Source: Promethearchaeota archaeon
GTDB lineage: Archaea; Asgardarchaeota; Lokiarchaeia; Sigyniarchaeales; SOKP01
Length of the DNA stretch: 7,578 nt
Reading direction: 5' to 3'
Assembly (NCBI GenBank): GCA_030615145.1
Contig: JAUWZT010000181.1
Location: 1 to 7,578, forward strand
Every line of letters begins with the position of its first letter. The first letter of the stretch is position 1. Shown piece by piece: positions 1-6,934 of the stretch. The notes under the pieces were generated by a model, which worked only from the letters and a program-made list of their open reading frames with translations, had not been told where the DNA came from and made no database searches. The translations under genes and the position numbers were made by a program.

Positions 1-1178
1 AGTAACCACAAAAGTGGGACGACTACGATTAAAGCAAGGCATAATGATTTTCTAACCATATGAGCAACATGAACGCGCGGTTTTCTTCCTTTTTTATCTA
101 ATAATTTTGGAAATAAATTATGGTCGTGTGGTTCTCGTTGATACCAATAAGCCGTTGACGACCAATCGTCTTTACGATGGTTATCATGCCCGTGTTCGAT
201 TGTGACCACTATTTTCTTATTGAAATAGATAGGGTCTTCAATGTGATATCTATAATAGGAGATTTTGCCCCACCAATTTAACCCACCAGTTGTAATTGTG
301 CCGTGATAAGGAGCAAAATGCTTTTGTCGTTGCGCCCAAGCTTGGTTCACATAATCTTCTGTGCCCGTTCCATGTAAAGTAGGTACGCCTTTTTCAACAT
401 CATCGTCGATATATATCATGTCGTCTCCTTCGCCAGGCCAATTAATATACCAAGGCATAAATGTAAAATTATCAATATCTAAATGACATCCAACATATTG
501 GCCTTTACCAATTGCTTCAAGGATTTTATAATTTTCCATAAGAGGATTATCGACATTACACCCTTTATGATTGAATTTCTTTGGTCTCACCTTGTAAAAC
601 TTTTTTCCCATTTCACTGTCTTTCTTTTTGGGAGATGTAGGATTTTCGCGGTGCCAGAGAGCGTGGAATCTTCCATAGTCCCTTTCGTTATCGAATCCAT
701 CCTCGTAGATTTCGTAATCAATGTAGTAAAAAAATCTCATAGGTTTAGAAGCATCGTTTTCTATAGTTATTTTAAAACCTTTTGAAAATGGCATGGGCCA
801 CCAACAATTAAATCCTTTTCCCGATTGTGGACTCATCTGGAGTGGCAATGAAACAAAGTTTTTGTGTTTGGCGTGACCTAAGCCGAAAAAATCCCCAATC
901 GGAACCTCTATGCTAGGTTTATCGTCTAGTTCATCATCCCAATACAATCTAATTATAATATTTCTTAAATAATAACGGTCTTTACATTTTATTGTACACC
1001 ATAAATGGGTTATACACCCAGTACAATCTTCTTTTCCAATTGTTACCTTTTCTCCAGGTTGAACATCGATCCAATCGTCATTTCCCCCAGTCTTGTCGTA
1101 ACTTGAAATTCGCTTCCTTTTTACCGTATCAGGGTGGATTTTTGCAATACCACGTAAAGTAGATTCTCCTAATCGCAT
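1..1178 (-). CDS. GH172 (DUF2961) family glycoside hydrolase, 3' end cut by window edge
   Basis: I read 392 uninterrupted codons from an ATG at 1178 down to the window edge. The protein matches the DUF2961 family, now glycoside hydrolase family GH172, whose characterised members act on fructofuranose and arabinofuranose linkages. Family motifs seen in order: RISSYDKTGGNDDW (residues 23-36), CWWPMPF (125-131), WPGEGDD (around E250), GTGTEDY (around E274), TIEHG (around E328) and DDWSSTAYWYQ (337-347). E250 and E274 sit in the two motifs that carry the catalytic glutamates in studied members; which is nucleophile and which acid/base I leave open. There is no N-terminal signal peptide. Residues 378-392 (SLCLALIVVVPLLWL) are strongly hydrophobic after a basic stretch, suggesting a C-terminal membrane anchor on a cytoplasmic domain. 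An in-frame GTG at 1193 is an alternative start; neither has a clear Shine-Dalgarno. The gene is divergent from the rhomboid gene. The substrate cannot be told from sequence. Confidence 0.88.
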   Translation of the reverse strand, partial: MRLGESTLRGIAKIHPDTVKRKRISSYDKTGGNDDWIDVQPGEKVTIGKEDCTGCITHLWCTIKCKDRYYLRNIIIRLYWDDELDDKPSIEVPIGDFFGLGHAKHKNFVSLPLQMSPQSGKGFNCWWPMPFSKGFKITIENDASKPMRFFYYIDYEIYEDGFDNERDYGRFHALWHRENPTSPKKKDSEMGKKFYKVRPKKFNHKGCNVDNPLMENYKILEAIGKGQYVGCHLDIDNFTFMPWYINWPGEGDDMIYIDDDVEKGVPTLHGTGTEDYVNQAWAQRQKHFAPYHGTITTGGLNWWGKISYYRYHIEDPIYFNKKIVVTIEHGHDNHRKDDWSSTAYWYQREPHDHNLFPKLLDKKGRKPRVHVAHMVRKSLCLALIVVVPLLWL

Positions 1179-1338
1179 TGTACTTTTTATCACTTGTTAA
1201 TTTTTTATGGTTTTATTTCAAAATTTACTAATAATTATAGAAATTTATTAATTATCAAAAAAATTCTTAAATACTATTAAAATCTAACTTTACAAAAACA
1301 TTTAAAACTTTATAAATATATAGGAAGTGTGAATTAAA
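1179..1338. promoter_or_regulatory. Divergent AT-rich promoter region between GH172 and rhomboid genes
   Basis: These 160 bp separate two genes transcribed away from each other, so both promoters must lie here. On the plus strand a TATA-like box, TTTATAAATATA (1309-1320), lies 19-30 bases before the rhomboid start, close enough that its message could be nearly leaderless. On the minus strand several AT-only stretches could serve the hydrolase gene, but none stands out. Confidence 0.5.
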
Positions 1339-2019
1339 TTGGTATTCGAAGCGTCAGACGATAAAATTTCTTTTAGGAAGCAATATTTCTCGGTTATTTT
1401 CTTAGTTACTAACATTCTAGTTTTCGTATGGCAAATAATGGACCCTGCGCTACAGATGCACATTGAATATGCTTTTGTTCCTGCTGAATTTTTCGCCGGA
1501 GTAAAATTATGGACGATATTTACCTCAATGTTTATGCACGGAGATTTTATGCATATCCTTATGAATATGTGGTTTTTCATTGTAATAACTGACAATTGCG
1601 AGCATGCTATGGGGCATTTATTATATTTAGTTACATATTTTCTCTCAGGGTTATTTGGTAGTTTTCTTCACGCATTGAGCACAATAATTATTCCCGTATG
1701 GGGTCCGATGTTATCTACTATTCCCTCATTAGGAGCTTCTGGAGCTATATTTGGACTTATGGCTGTATATGCTATTCTTTATCCCAGTAATAAATTTAAT
1801 CTTCTGGGTGCGACAGGTGTGCGAAAAATAGGTGCTGGTTATTTCATAATAACATATTTTATTGCGGAATTAACTTATGCTATGGTTTCGCTAATGGATC
1901 CCTTTAGTATTGGTCAGACAGCTCACTTTGCACATGTAGGTGGGTTCATTGCTGGAGCAATAATAGCAAGTGTGTTTAAAGTAGTAAAAGGTACATCATA
2001 TAAGAACAAGAAAAAATAA
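1339..2019 (+). CDS. Rhomboid family intramembrane serine protease
   Basis: This 226-residue polytopic protein has the full rhomboid signature. Rhomboids cleave transmembrane helices of other proteins inside the membrane with a Ser-His dyad. The catalytic serine is S134 in the GASGAIFG motif and the histidine is H199 in HFAHVGG. The helix-2 HxxxN element that shapes the oxyanion hole is H72-ILM-N76. Hydrophobic helices are visible near residues 18-33, 70-84, 93-115, 131-148, 165-186 and 197-216, matching the six-helix core. The tail ends in a basic KNKKK. All key residues are present, so it is probably active. The start is TTG at 1339: an upstream in-frame GTG (1327) is followed at once by TGA, and GGAAG (1323-1327) lies 11 bases ahead as a weak Shine-Dalgarno. 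No substrate is identified; the neighbouring hydrolase with a possible C-terminal anchor is only a positional suggestion. Confidence 0.93.
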   Translation: MVFEASDDKISFRKQYFSVIFLVTNILVFVWQIMDPALQMHIEYAFVPAEFFAGVKLWTIFTSMFMHGDFMHILMNMWFFIVITDNCEHAMGHLLYLVTYFLSGLFGSFLHALSTIIIPVWGPMLSTIPSLGASGAIFGLMAVYAILYPSNKFNLLGATGVRKIGAGYFIITYFIAELTYAMVSLMDPFSIGQTAHFAHVGGFIAGAIIASVFKVVKGTSYKNKKK

Positions 2020-2035
2020 TTGTAATCCAAAATTA

Positions 2036-2072
2036 TTTAGTAATTTTTTTATTTTCTTATTTCTTTTTTAAT
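2036..2072 (+). terminator. T-rich terminator after the rhomboid gene
   Basis: Just after the rhomboid stop the plus strand carries runs of T (TTTTTTT, then TTATTTCTTTTTTA) with no stable hairpin. Archaeal transcription commonly ends at such T-tracts, so this is a likely 3' end. The following gene has its own TATA-like element. Confidence 0.45.
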
Positions 2073-2118
2073 AAAAAGTGTGAAATTTTTTCAATTATGG
2101 TTTATTTTTGAATTTAAG

Positions 2119-2130
2119 TTATAAATTTAA
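2119..2130 (+). promoter_or_regulatory. TATA-like element for the nucleotide-sugar dehydrogenase
   Basis: TTATAAATTTAA ends 33 bases before the ATG at 2164. The usual archaeal spacing would place transcription start near 2150 and give a short leader. It follows a T-rich probable terminator, which supports independent transcription of the dehydrogenase gene. In DNA this rich in A and T such boxes also arise by chance. Confidence 0.45.
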
Positions 2131-2163
2131 TATCAAATTTTTTAATAAGCTTGAGTAATTAAA

Positions 2164-3534
2164 ATGCCTACTAAAATCGTGGTTATTGGTATGGGATATG
2201 TTGGTATTCCCATGGCTACTCTGTTAGCTGATGTAGATGATTTCTATGTTACGGGTATTCAACGAAGGTCTCAAAGATCAAGTTGGAAAATTGATTGGCT
2301 TAATAAGGGTAAAAACCCTTTTGAAGGAGATGAGCCTGGCTTAGATGAGTTAATTGAAAGGGTAGTAAAGAATGGAAAGTTTAAGGTAACTGATAATTAT
2401 AATGATGTTGATGATGCAGATTATATTTTAATTGATGTTCAGACTCCCGTCGATGAGAATAGAATACCTAGATATGAATCCTTAATAGAGGTTTCTCAGA
2501 AAATATCAAAACATTTAAAAAAGGGAACAACGATTATTCTAGAGTCCACTGTAGCTCCTGGAACAACAGATAATGTCGTGCAGTCGATCTTGGAAGAAGG
2601 AAGCGGGTTAAAAAGAAGTCTCGATTTTTATCTTGTTTTTTCATTTGAGCGAGTCATGCCGGGAAAGTTAATAGAATATATTACTGATTTTCCCCGCGTT
2701 ATTGGAGGAGGCTGTAAAATAGCTAATGAAAATGCAAGTTTTCTATATGGAAAAGTAGTTAAAAAAGAACTTCAAATAACTGACACACTTACTGCAGAAT
2801 TAACTAAATGTATTGAAAATGCATATCGAGACGTAAATATCGCATTTGCAAATGAAATGGCATTGCTTTGCGAAGATTTTAATCGTAATATTTATGAAAT
2901 TATCGAGTTAATAAATCAACGCCACGATAGAATGATGCATTATCCAGGATCTGGCGTTGGAGGACATTGTTTAACAAAGGATCCATGGTTACTTCTACAC
3001 GGGTTTAATAAATATACCGAAAAGAAAAATGAGTCTAAGATCAAAATAATTCCCAATTCACGTAATTTAAATGACTATATGCCGTATCATATGGTTGAAT
3101 TAATGGAGGATGTATTTAGAGAAAAACATAAACTAGTAGATAATATAAAGATTGTACTTTTAGGAGTATCATATAAAGCAAATACAGATGATGTGAGAAA
3201 TACACCAACTGAAAATATTGTTAAGGTATTACAAAATCGATATCATTCTCATAACATTATATTCATCTCCCATGATCCTTATGTCAACGAAAGGGATTAT
3301 AGACTTACTGAGTTAACAAGTGATTTTAATGAAGCAGTGAAAGGAGCCGATGTGTTAATCTTTGCAACAAACCATAAGGAATATTATAACCTCGATCTTG
3401 ATGATTTAAAGAAGAAAGTAAGAACGCCTATTATTATAGATGGAAGGAACATATTTGACAAGAATTTAGTTGAAGAAAAAGGTTTTATTTACAGGAAGGT
3501 TGGAGAAGGGTCAAAAAGGTTTAAGAACTTATAA
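2164..3534 (+). CDS. wecC: UDP-N-acetyl-D-mannosamine/glucosamine 6-dehydrogenase (WecC/WbpA type)
   Basis: This 456-residue protein is a complete nucleotide-sugar 6-dehydrogenase, oxidising C6 of a UDP-N-acetylhexosamine to the uronic acid with two NAD+, a step toward acidic sugars of surface glycans or N-glycans. The NAD-binding Rossmann motif is GMGYVG (residues 9-14). ESTVAPGTT (127-135) and FERVMPG (161-167) follow; ERVxPG favours UDP-ManNAc/GlcNAc enzymes over UDP-glucose dehydrogenase. The central domain carries AELTKCIENAYRDVNIAFANE (211-231), with K215 and N219. The catalytic cysteine is C269 in GVGGHCLTKDPW, with D273 after it. The C-terminal UDP-binding domain starts near 328 (IKIVLLGVSYKANTDDVRNTP). 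Length is normal for the family. The exact substrate (ManNAc or GlcNAc) is not settled, and no epimerase or glycosyltransferase lies beside it. Its last ~97 codons are duplicated at 6956-7247. Confidence 0.93.
   Translation: MPTKIVVIGMGYVGIPMATLLADVDDFYVTGIQRRSQRSSWKIDWLNKGKNPFEGDEPGLDELIERVVKNGKFKVTDNYNDVDDADYILIDVQTPVDENRIPRYESLIEVSQKISKHLKKGTTIILESTVAPGTTDNVVQSILEEGSGLKRSLDFYLVFSFERVMPGKLIEYITDFPRVIGGGCKIANENASFLYGKVVKKELQITDTLTAELTKCIENAYRDVNIAFANEMALLCEDFNRNIYEIIELINQRHDRMMHYPGSGVGGHCLTKDPWLLLHGFNKYTEKKNESKIKIIPNSRNLNDYMPYHMVELMEDVFREKHKLVDNIKIVLLGVSYKANTDDVRNTPTENIVKVLQNRYHSHNIIFISHDPYVNERDYRLTELTSDFNEAVKGADVLIFATNHKEYYNLDLDDLKKKVRTPIIIDGRNIFDKNLVEEKGFIYRKVGEGSKRFKNL
3226..3517 (+). repeat. 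Dispersed direct repeat, copy 1 (inside the intact dehydrogenase gene)
   Basis: These 292 bases, coding for residues ~355-451 of the dehydrogenase, recur at 6956-7247 in the same orientation, 3,730 bp away. I count 10 mismatches and no gaps (96.6% identity). Similarity stops sharply at both ends. Confidence 0.95.
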
Positions 3535-3589
3535 TTATTATATATTATTCTCATAATCCATTATTGGCTAAGAATGTAATTAAAATCTG

Positions 3590-3607
3590 TGGTTTGGCGC
3601 AAAACCA
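3590..3607. terminator. Hairpin between convergent genes
   Basis: TGGTTT (3590-3595) and AAACCA (3602-3607) form a perfect 6-bp stem with loop GGCGCA, between the end of the dehydrogenase gene and the end of the convergent Cys4 gene. Its position suits a two-way transcription end, but no T-tract follows on either strand and archaea do not usually need hairpins to terminate, so its role is uncertain. Confidence 0.35.
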
Positions 3608-3615
3608 AGCTTAAT

Positions 3616-3990
3616 TCAGTTTAATCTCTTAAGAGCTTCGATCTCCTTCGCATAAGATTCCTCAAGAATTTCGTAGCACTCGACGCAGTACCAGACTTTA
3701 TTTCTCGAAGTGAAAATATGATCGCCTTCGATATCAGTACAAGCAGCGCAAACGACTATTGAAGCCGACAACTCGTTTCTAAGCTTATTTTTCTGGTTAA
3801 CAATTAATCGTTCCTCTGGTAATATAGAACCCCGTTGCTCTTCGGTCTTGCTTCCAAGTAATTCGCTCTCTTTATCGAGCAAAGCGATTAATCTCTTTTT
3901 GAATTCCCTTAAAAGGATCTGCCGAAACCCAAGACGTACCATTTTTAATTTGGGATTTTCTAATTCTATTAGTTTTTCCTTTTCTCTCAA
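3616..3990 (-). CDS. Small Cys4 (zinc-ribbon-like) protein of unknown function
   Basis: A 124-residue charged protein that I do not recognise. The N-terminal ~75 residues are rich in Lys, Glu, Leu and Arg and probably helical. Then follow two knuckles, C81-A-A-C84 and C102-V-E-C105, 17 residues apart, in a context (VCAACTDIEGDHIF...VWYCVECYE) typical of a metal-binding zinc ribbon or treble-clef fold; the C-terminus is again a charged helix. Such proteins often bind nucleic acid or act as adaptors, but nothing here proves it. The start is TTG at 3990: it is the only usual start codon before the upstream in-frame stop, and AGG lies shortly ahead of it. An internal ATG at codon 17 is the alternative. 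It is convergent with the dehydrogenase gene and 144 bp beyond the end of the receiver gene, with an AT-rich spacer large enough for its own promoter. Confidence 0.75.
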   Translation of the reverse strand: MREKEKLIELENPKLKMVRLGFRQILLREFKKRLIALLDKESELLGSKTEEQRGSILPEERLIVNQKNKLRNELSASIVVCAACTDIEGDHIFTSRNKVWYCVECYEILEESYAKEIEALKRLN

Positions 3991-4134
3991 ACCGGATACC
4001 TGCTTTTTATTATTTATTTAACTAAACATGTTATTTTTTTTTAAAAATTTTTTTAAATACTTTAAGAATTTTTTAGGGATTTATAGTTGAAAGACCATAT
4101 ATGTGAGAGTAATTTTTTATTCTTAAGGTGCTTT

Positions 4135-4497
4135 TTACTTCAAATATTCGATAATTTGTGAAATAATGCCTTCAATACCAATATCTTTACTAAGAACTCT
4201 AATTGCTGTCTGTAAATCCTCATTGGTTAGATAGTCTATTTCTAAACCAGTAATCAACATTACTGGGATATGTGGATAATTAATTTTAACTATTCTTGAT
4301 AATTCAATACCAGACATTATTGGCATACGAATATCAGAAACAATTAATTCGATATTTTCATTATCGCTGTTTTTTAAAAAATCTAGTATTTCAACAGCAG
4401 ATAAAAAATATTTAAAATTTAATTCTGGAAAATCTTCTGCATAAAATCTGAATAATCTCAGAAAAACAGTATTATCATCGACAATTAATGTAGTCAA
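4135..4497 (-). CDS. Stand-alone response regulator receiver domain protein
   Basis: At 120 residues this is a single CheY-like receiver domain with no output domain. The acidic pair is D7-D8 (LIVDDN), the phosphorylated aspartate is D55 in LIVSDIRMPIMSG, the switch threonine is T83 (MLITG) and the conserved lysine is K104 (VLSKD). The usual proline after that lysine is replaced by aspartate, which is uncommon; all other key residues are present, so it can probably be phosphorylated by a histidine kinase. Lacking a DNA-binding or enzymatic domain, it must act through a partner, and the TPR protein encoded 55 bp upstream on the same strand is the obvious candidate. The start is TTG at 4497; AAGGA lies well upstream with long spacing, so translation initiation may be weak or leader-dependent. 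Confidence 0.9.
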   Translation of the reverse strand: MTTLIVDDNTVFLRLFRFYAEDFPELNFKYFLSAVEILDFLKNSDNENIELIVSDIRMPIMSGIELSRIVKINYPHIPVMLITGLEIDYLTNEDLQTAIRVLSKDIGIEGIISQIIEYLK

Positions 4498-4552
4498 TTT
4501 TAAAATATTTCCTTTTAAGTTTTCGATATTTATTATTATGGATTAAAAATGT

Positions 4553-6157
4553 TTATCTATTTATTAAAATCATTTGTGATAATTCTTTTTTTAAATTCGT
4601 TATTGTCAGATTTTGAATATTTGAATAATTATCTAATGGTTCATTATTAAAATAAAGATTAATTGATTTCTTGATTAATTTTAAACCCTTATTTTCGGAT
4701 ATTAACTTTGCTTTAATAAAACATTCTTTAGCTTCTTCAAATCTTTGTTGTATTGAATAAATGTGTCCTAATATCATATAAGAATGAGCTAATATTCTAA
4801 ATGAAAATGCTTTATTCGCTCTTTTAATTAATTCTACCGTTAAATTTTTAATTTCATCAATGTCATTAATGTTTTTATTTATATCATAATGTTTTACTGT
4901 AATTTCGCAGTAATTAATAATACAAAACACTTGCTTTTTAAAATCAACTTCTTTTTCTTCAAAAACTTCTTTAAATAACTTTTTTGCCGTATTACTACTT
5001 TCAGGGTCGTTTTTATGCTTATAGTAATAAGCTTTAGTTATTTTTAAAGAGTTCTTAATCTTTAGTGTTTGATATGTTTCAAATAAATTCTCTAATTCAT
5101 TTATATATTCGTTTACATGCTTTATATCCTTCTTATCTAAAAATGTTAAAATCAATCCGGATAATGAATCGAAGTAAGCAGAACCTGCTTTGATAGATTT
5201 AAATTTGTTTATACTTTTCTTATAAAATTTGATTGCTTTTTTAAAATTACCTTCTGATCTCTCTAAATCTCCCAAATTATTGAAAGCTTCAGCTATTGCG
5301 AACTGAACTCCGATTTTTTTTTCTTTCTTAATACCGTTTTTAAAATATTTTCTCGCTTTTTCAAATTCTCCAATTTCTAAATAAGTATATCCCATATTAA
5401 TGAGTGTTGTTGCATAACCATATTTATCCCCAGCTTCCCTAGACATTTGGGTTGCTAATTTAAAATTCTGGATAGAATTATCATAATCCCCACTTTGAGT
5501 TTCTAATATTCCGAGGTTATTCAGTGTTCTTCCAAGCATTTTTTTATTACCTAATAGCATAAAATTATCTACAGCCATAGCTAATAATTCCCTTGCTCTT
5601 TCAGAATTTCCAATGCCACAATACGTTTCAGCAATTAGGTTTTGGGTTTTCGCTAATGCAAAAATATTATCTAATTCTTTATATAAATTTTGAGATCTTA
5701 TTAAAATCGTTAAAGCATCTTCGAGTTGACCTTTAACAGAAAAATACCTTCCTTTTAGTTTGTATAATTTAGCTTTTAAAATTTTGGAATTTACAGATTT
5801 TCGAGGTATTTTAGTTAGTAATTCTTGTGTTCTATTGATTTCTTCTAAAACTAGATCATATTTATCGAGGAAATGATAGGCTTCTCCTCTACTGATAATA
5901 CAATCGATACATTGAAAATTTTCATCAGCTTTTTTATAATATTCGATGGCGCTGTTTAAATTTTTAATAGCGGTTTGATAATTTCCAATATGTAAATGAA
6001 CAATACCTTTAAATTTAATAATTATCCACTTAACATTTTGATTGAATTTTTCTTTTTTTCCAAGATTATTTAGTAGAGAAGTTAATTCTGATATTTTTCC
6101 CCTATCTAAAATTTTTTTAAATTGCATCTCATAATCTTTTCCTTGGGTCGATTCCAC
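4553..6157 (-). CDS. Tetratricopeptide repeat (TPR) protein, 534 residues
   Basis: The protein is built almost entirely of TPR units spaced ~40 residues apart, the long-repeat form seen in LGN- and MalT-like scaffolds. Clear units begin near residues 50 (GIVHLHIGNYQTAIKNL), 129, 169, 209 (GRTLNNLGILETQSGDYDN), 249 (ATTLINMGYTYLEIGEFEKA), 289 (AEAFNNLGDLERSEGNFKKA) and 455 (RILAHSYMILGHIYSIQQRF); repeats between 330 and 450 are degenerate. No enzymatic domain, signal peptide or membrane helix is visible, so it is a cytoplasmic protein-binding scaffold. The start is GTG at 6157, fixed by GGGAGG (6167-6172) nine bases ahead. It lies 55 bp upstream of the receiver gene on the same strand, so the two are probably co-transcribed. 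In related systems TPR arrays couple sensing to a receiver or kinase; here that is inference from position. A histidine kinase remnant lies just upstream. Confidence 0.9.
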   Translation of the reverse strand: MESTQGKDYEMQFKKILDRGKISELTSLLNNLGKKEKFNQNVKWIIIKFKGIVHLHIGNYQTAIKNLNSAIEYYKKADENFQCIDCIISRGEAYHFLDKYDLVLEEINRTQELLTKIPRKSVNSKILKAKLYKLKGRYFSVKGQLEDALTILIRSQNLYKELDNIFALAKTQNLIAETYCGIGNSERARELLAMAVDNFMLLGNKKMLGRTLNNLGILETQSGDYDNSIQNFKLATQMSREAGDKYGYATTLINMGYTYLEIGEFEKARKYFKNGIKKEKKIGVQFAIAEAFNNLGDLERSEGNFKKAIKFYKKSINKFKSIKAGSAYFDSLSGLILTFLDKKDIKHVNEYINELENLFETYQTLKIKNSLKITKAYYYKHKNDPESSNTAKKLFKEVFEEKEVDFKKQVFCIINYCEITVKHYDINKNINDIDEIKNLTVELIKRANKAFSFRILAHSYMILGHIYSIQQRFEEAKECFIKAKLISENKGLKLIKKSINLYFNNEPLDNYSNIQNLTITNLKKELSQMILINR

Positions 6158-6166
6158 TTATTTTTT

Positions 6167-6172
6167 CCTCCC
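6167..6172 (-). promoter_or_regulatory. Strong Shine-Dalgarno site for the TPR gene
   Basis: GGGAGG on the minus strand, nine bases before the GTG at 6157, is the best ribosome binding site in the window and decides the start. It directly abuts a 10-base palindrome CTAATATTAG (6172-6181), which could influence access to the site. Confidence 0.8.
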
Positions 6173-6190
6173 TAATATTAGATTAGTTTT

Positions 6191-6212
6191 TTACATATTG
6201 CTTAATATGTAA
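6191..6212 (-). promoter_or_regulatory. Perfect 9+4+9 inverted repeat upstream of the TPR gene
   Basis: On the plus strand TTACATATT (6191-6199) is followed by GCTT and then its exact complement AATATGTAA (6204-6212). It lies 34-55 bases before the TPR start, where an archaeal TATA box or operator would be. The symmetry fits a dimeric regulator site, and the AT-rich arm may itself act as the TATA element. No regulator gene is present to assign to it. Confidence 0.5.
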
Positions 6213-6222
6213 ATGGGGTTTC

Positions 6223-6603
6223 TTATTTTTTATCATTAGATTTTGGGATTGAAAAATAGAAAGTAGAGCCTTTCCCTACTTCCGATTCCACCCATATCTT
6301 ACCTCTATGGTACTCAACAATTCTCTTACATATAGCTAATCCTATTCCAGTTCCACCAAATTAATCTTTCGCATGTAAACGCTGAAAAAATTGGCTGTTG
6401 CGACGTATCATAGGCTGTTTCAAACGGTCTTTGTCAGTAAATATTGGTGGATAATTGAGTGGTAAAAGACAAATATCACCATCATTAGAAGGATGACCCT
6501 TCATACCCCGAATTTTCATAACTCTACCTTATTCCACTCCAACCATTAGACCGCAACCTAAGCTACAATAAGGACAAGTTGATTTATGCCATTCAATTGT
6601 CAT
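6223..6603 (-). pseudogene. Chimeric pseudogene: molybdopterin oxidoreductase N-terminus joined to histidine kinase C-terminus
   Basis: One minus-strand frame of 127 codons runs from ATG at 6603 to TAA at 6223, interrupted by TAA at codon 25 (6529-6531) and codon 81 (6361-6363). Codons 1-69 are the N-terminal [4Fe-4S] domain of a formate dehydrogenase-type molybdopterin oxidoreductase: CPYCSLGC (C10, C13, C17), then GRVMKIRGMKGHPSNDGDIC (C45) and DRLKQPMIRRN. Codons ~71-120 are the ATP-binding end of a histidine kinase: FFQRLHAKD, the G2 box FGGTGIGLAICKRIVEYH, then GKIWVESEVGKGSTFYFSIP. The junction lies around 6388-6397. The molybdopterin-binding body and the kinase's H, N and G1 boxes are absent. 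Both stops fit single substitutions (the second replaces a position that is usually Glu). It cannot make either enzyme; whether any short peptide is made is unknown. The TPR gene follows on the same strand. Confidence 0.85.
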
Positions 6604-6650
6604 AATACTAATTTTCACTTTATTTTTTTTTTTAGTAAATTTGATTTAGT

Positions 6651-6664
6651 GTTTAATTTATAAA
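6651..6664 (-). promoter_or_regulatory. TATA-like element before the molybdopterin oxidoreductase fragment
   Basis: Minus-strand TTTATAAATTAAAC lies 48-61 bases upstream of the ATG at 6603. The conserved gene start together with a TATA-like box suggests the original promoter came along with the fragment. Confidence 0.35.
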
Positions 6665-6729
6665 CTAGATTTTGTTACAATCTTTTTTCTTTTTACTCTA
6701 AAAATAAAAGATTCAATATATAAGGTTAC

Positions 6730-6864
6730 CTATAGTTTAGAATTAGTGTAAAAAAAACTATTTTCAATCCAGATTTTCATATTAAGTTTATTTTCATTTT
6801 CAACACAGGGTATTACCCGAGCTCCTGATAACCATTTAAAATTTTTATTTTTATTATATATCAT
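6730..6864 (-). CDS. Possible 44-codon ORF or truncated gene start, unknown
   Basis: An ATG at 6862-6864 opens 44 codons ending in TAG. The product, with WLSGARVIPCVENENKL and then MKIWIENSFFY, has a composition like the window's real proteins (alternating hydrophobic and charged residues, Trp, Cys) rather than random AT-rich translation. I recognise no family. AAGGAG lies 15 bases or so upstream, further than usual, and TTATTTATAA lies before it. It sits among gene fragments and may be another truncated N-terminus. Confidence 0.3.
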   Translation of the reverse strand: MIYNKNKNFKWLSGARVIPCVENENKLNMKIWIENSFFYTNSKL

Positions 6865-6893
6865 GAATTCTAAATCTCTCTCCTTACCGAAAA

Positions 6894-6903
6894 TTATAAA
6901 TAA
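6894..6903 (+). promoter_or_regulatory. TATA-like element before the dehydrogenase fragment
   Basis: TTATAAATAA ends 31 bases before the TTG at 6935, the spacing expected for an archaeal promoter with a short leader. If real, the duplicated fragment is transcribed. The reverse strand reads TTATTTATAA and could serve the opposite 44-codon frame. Confidence 0.35.
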
Positions 6904-6934
6904 CTTTCATTGAGTTTTACAAGTCAAAATTTTT

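Larger units (their letters stand above)
6604..6934. other. Stretch without a confident gene
   Basis: About 330 very AT-rich bases between the chimeric pseudogene and the dehydrogenase fragment. They hold the possible promoter of the former (minus strand), the 44-codon frame at 6730-6864, and a TATA-like box for the latter (plus strand, 6894-6903). I see no RNA gene, transposase remnant or repeat. Confidence 0.5.

Noticed and set aside
483..785. Plus-strand open frame of 100 codons
   Set aside because: It lies inside the minus-strand GH172 gene, whose motifs are clear over the same bases; the translation is phenylalanine-rich and has no family features.
1302..1595. Minus-strand open frame of 97 codons
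   Set aside because: It is antisense to the rhomboid gene, which shows catalytic and membrane motifs over these bases.
6361..6531. Recoded stop codons (selenocysteine or pyrrolysine) in the oxidoreductase-kinase frame
   Set aside because: Both codons are TAA, which neither system uses, and the homologous positions are ordinary residues such as Asn or Glu.
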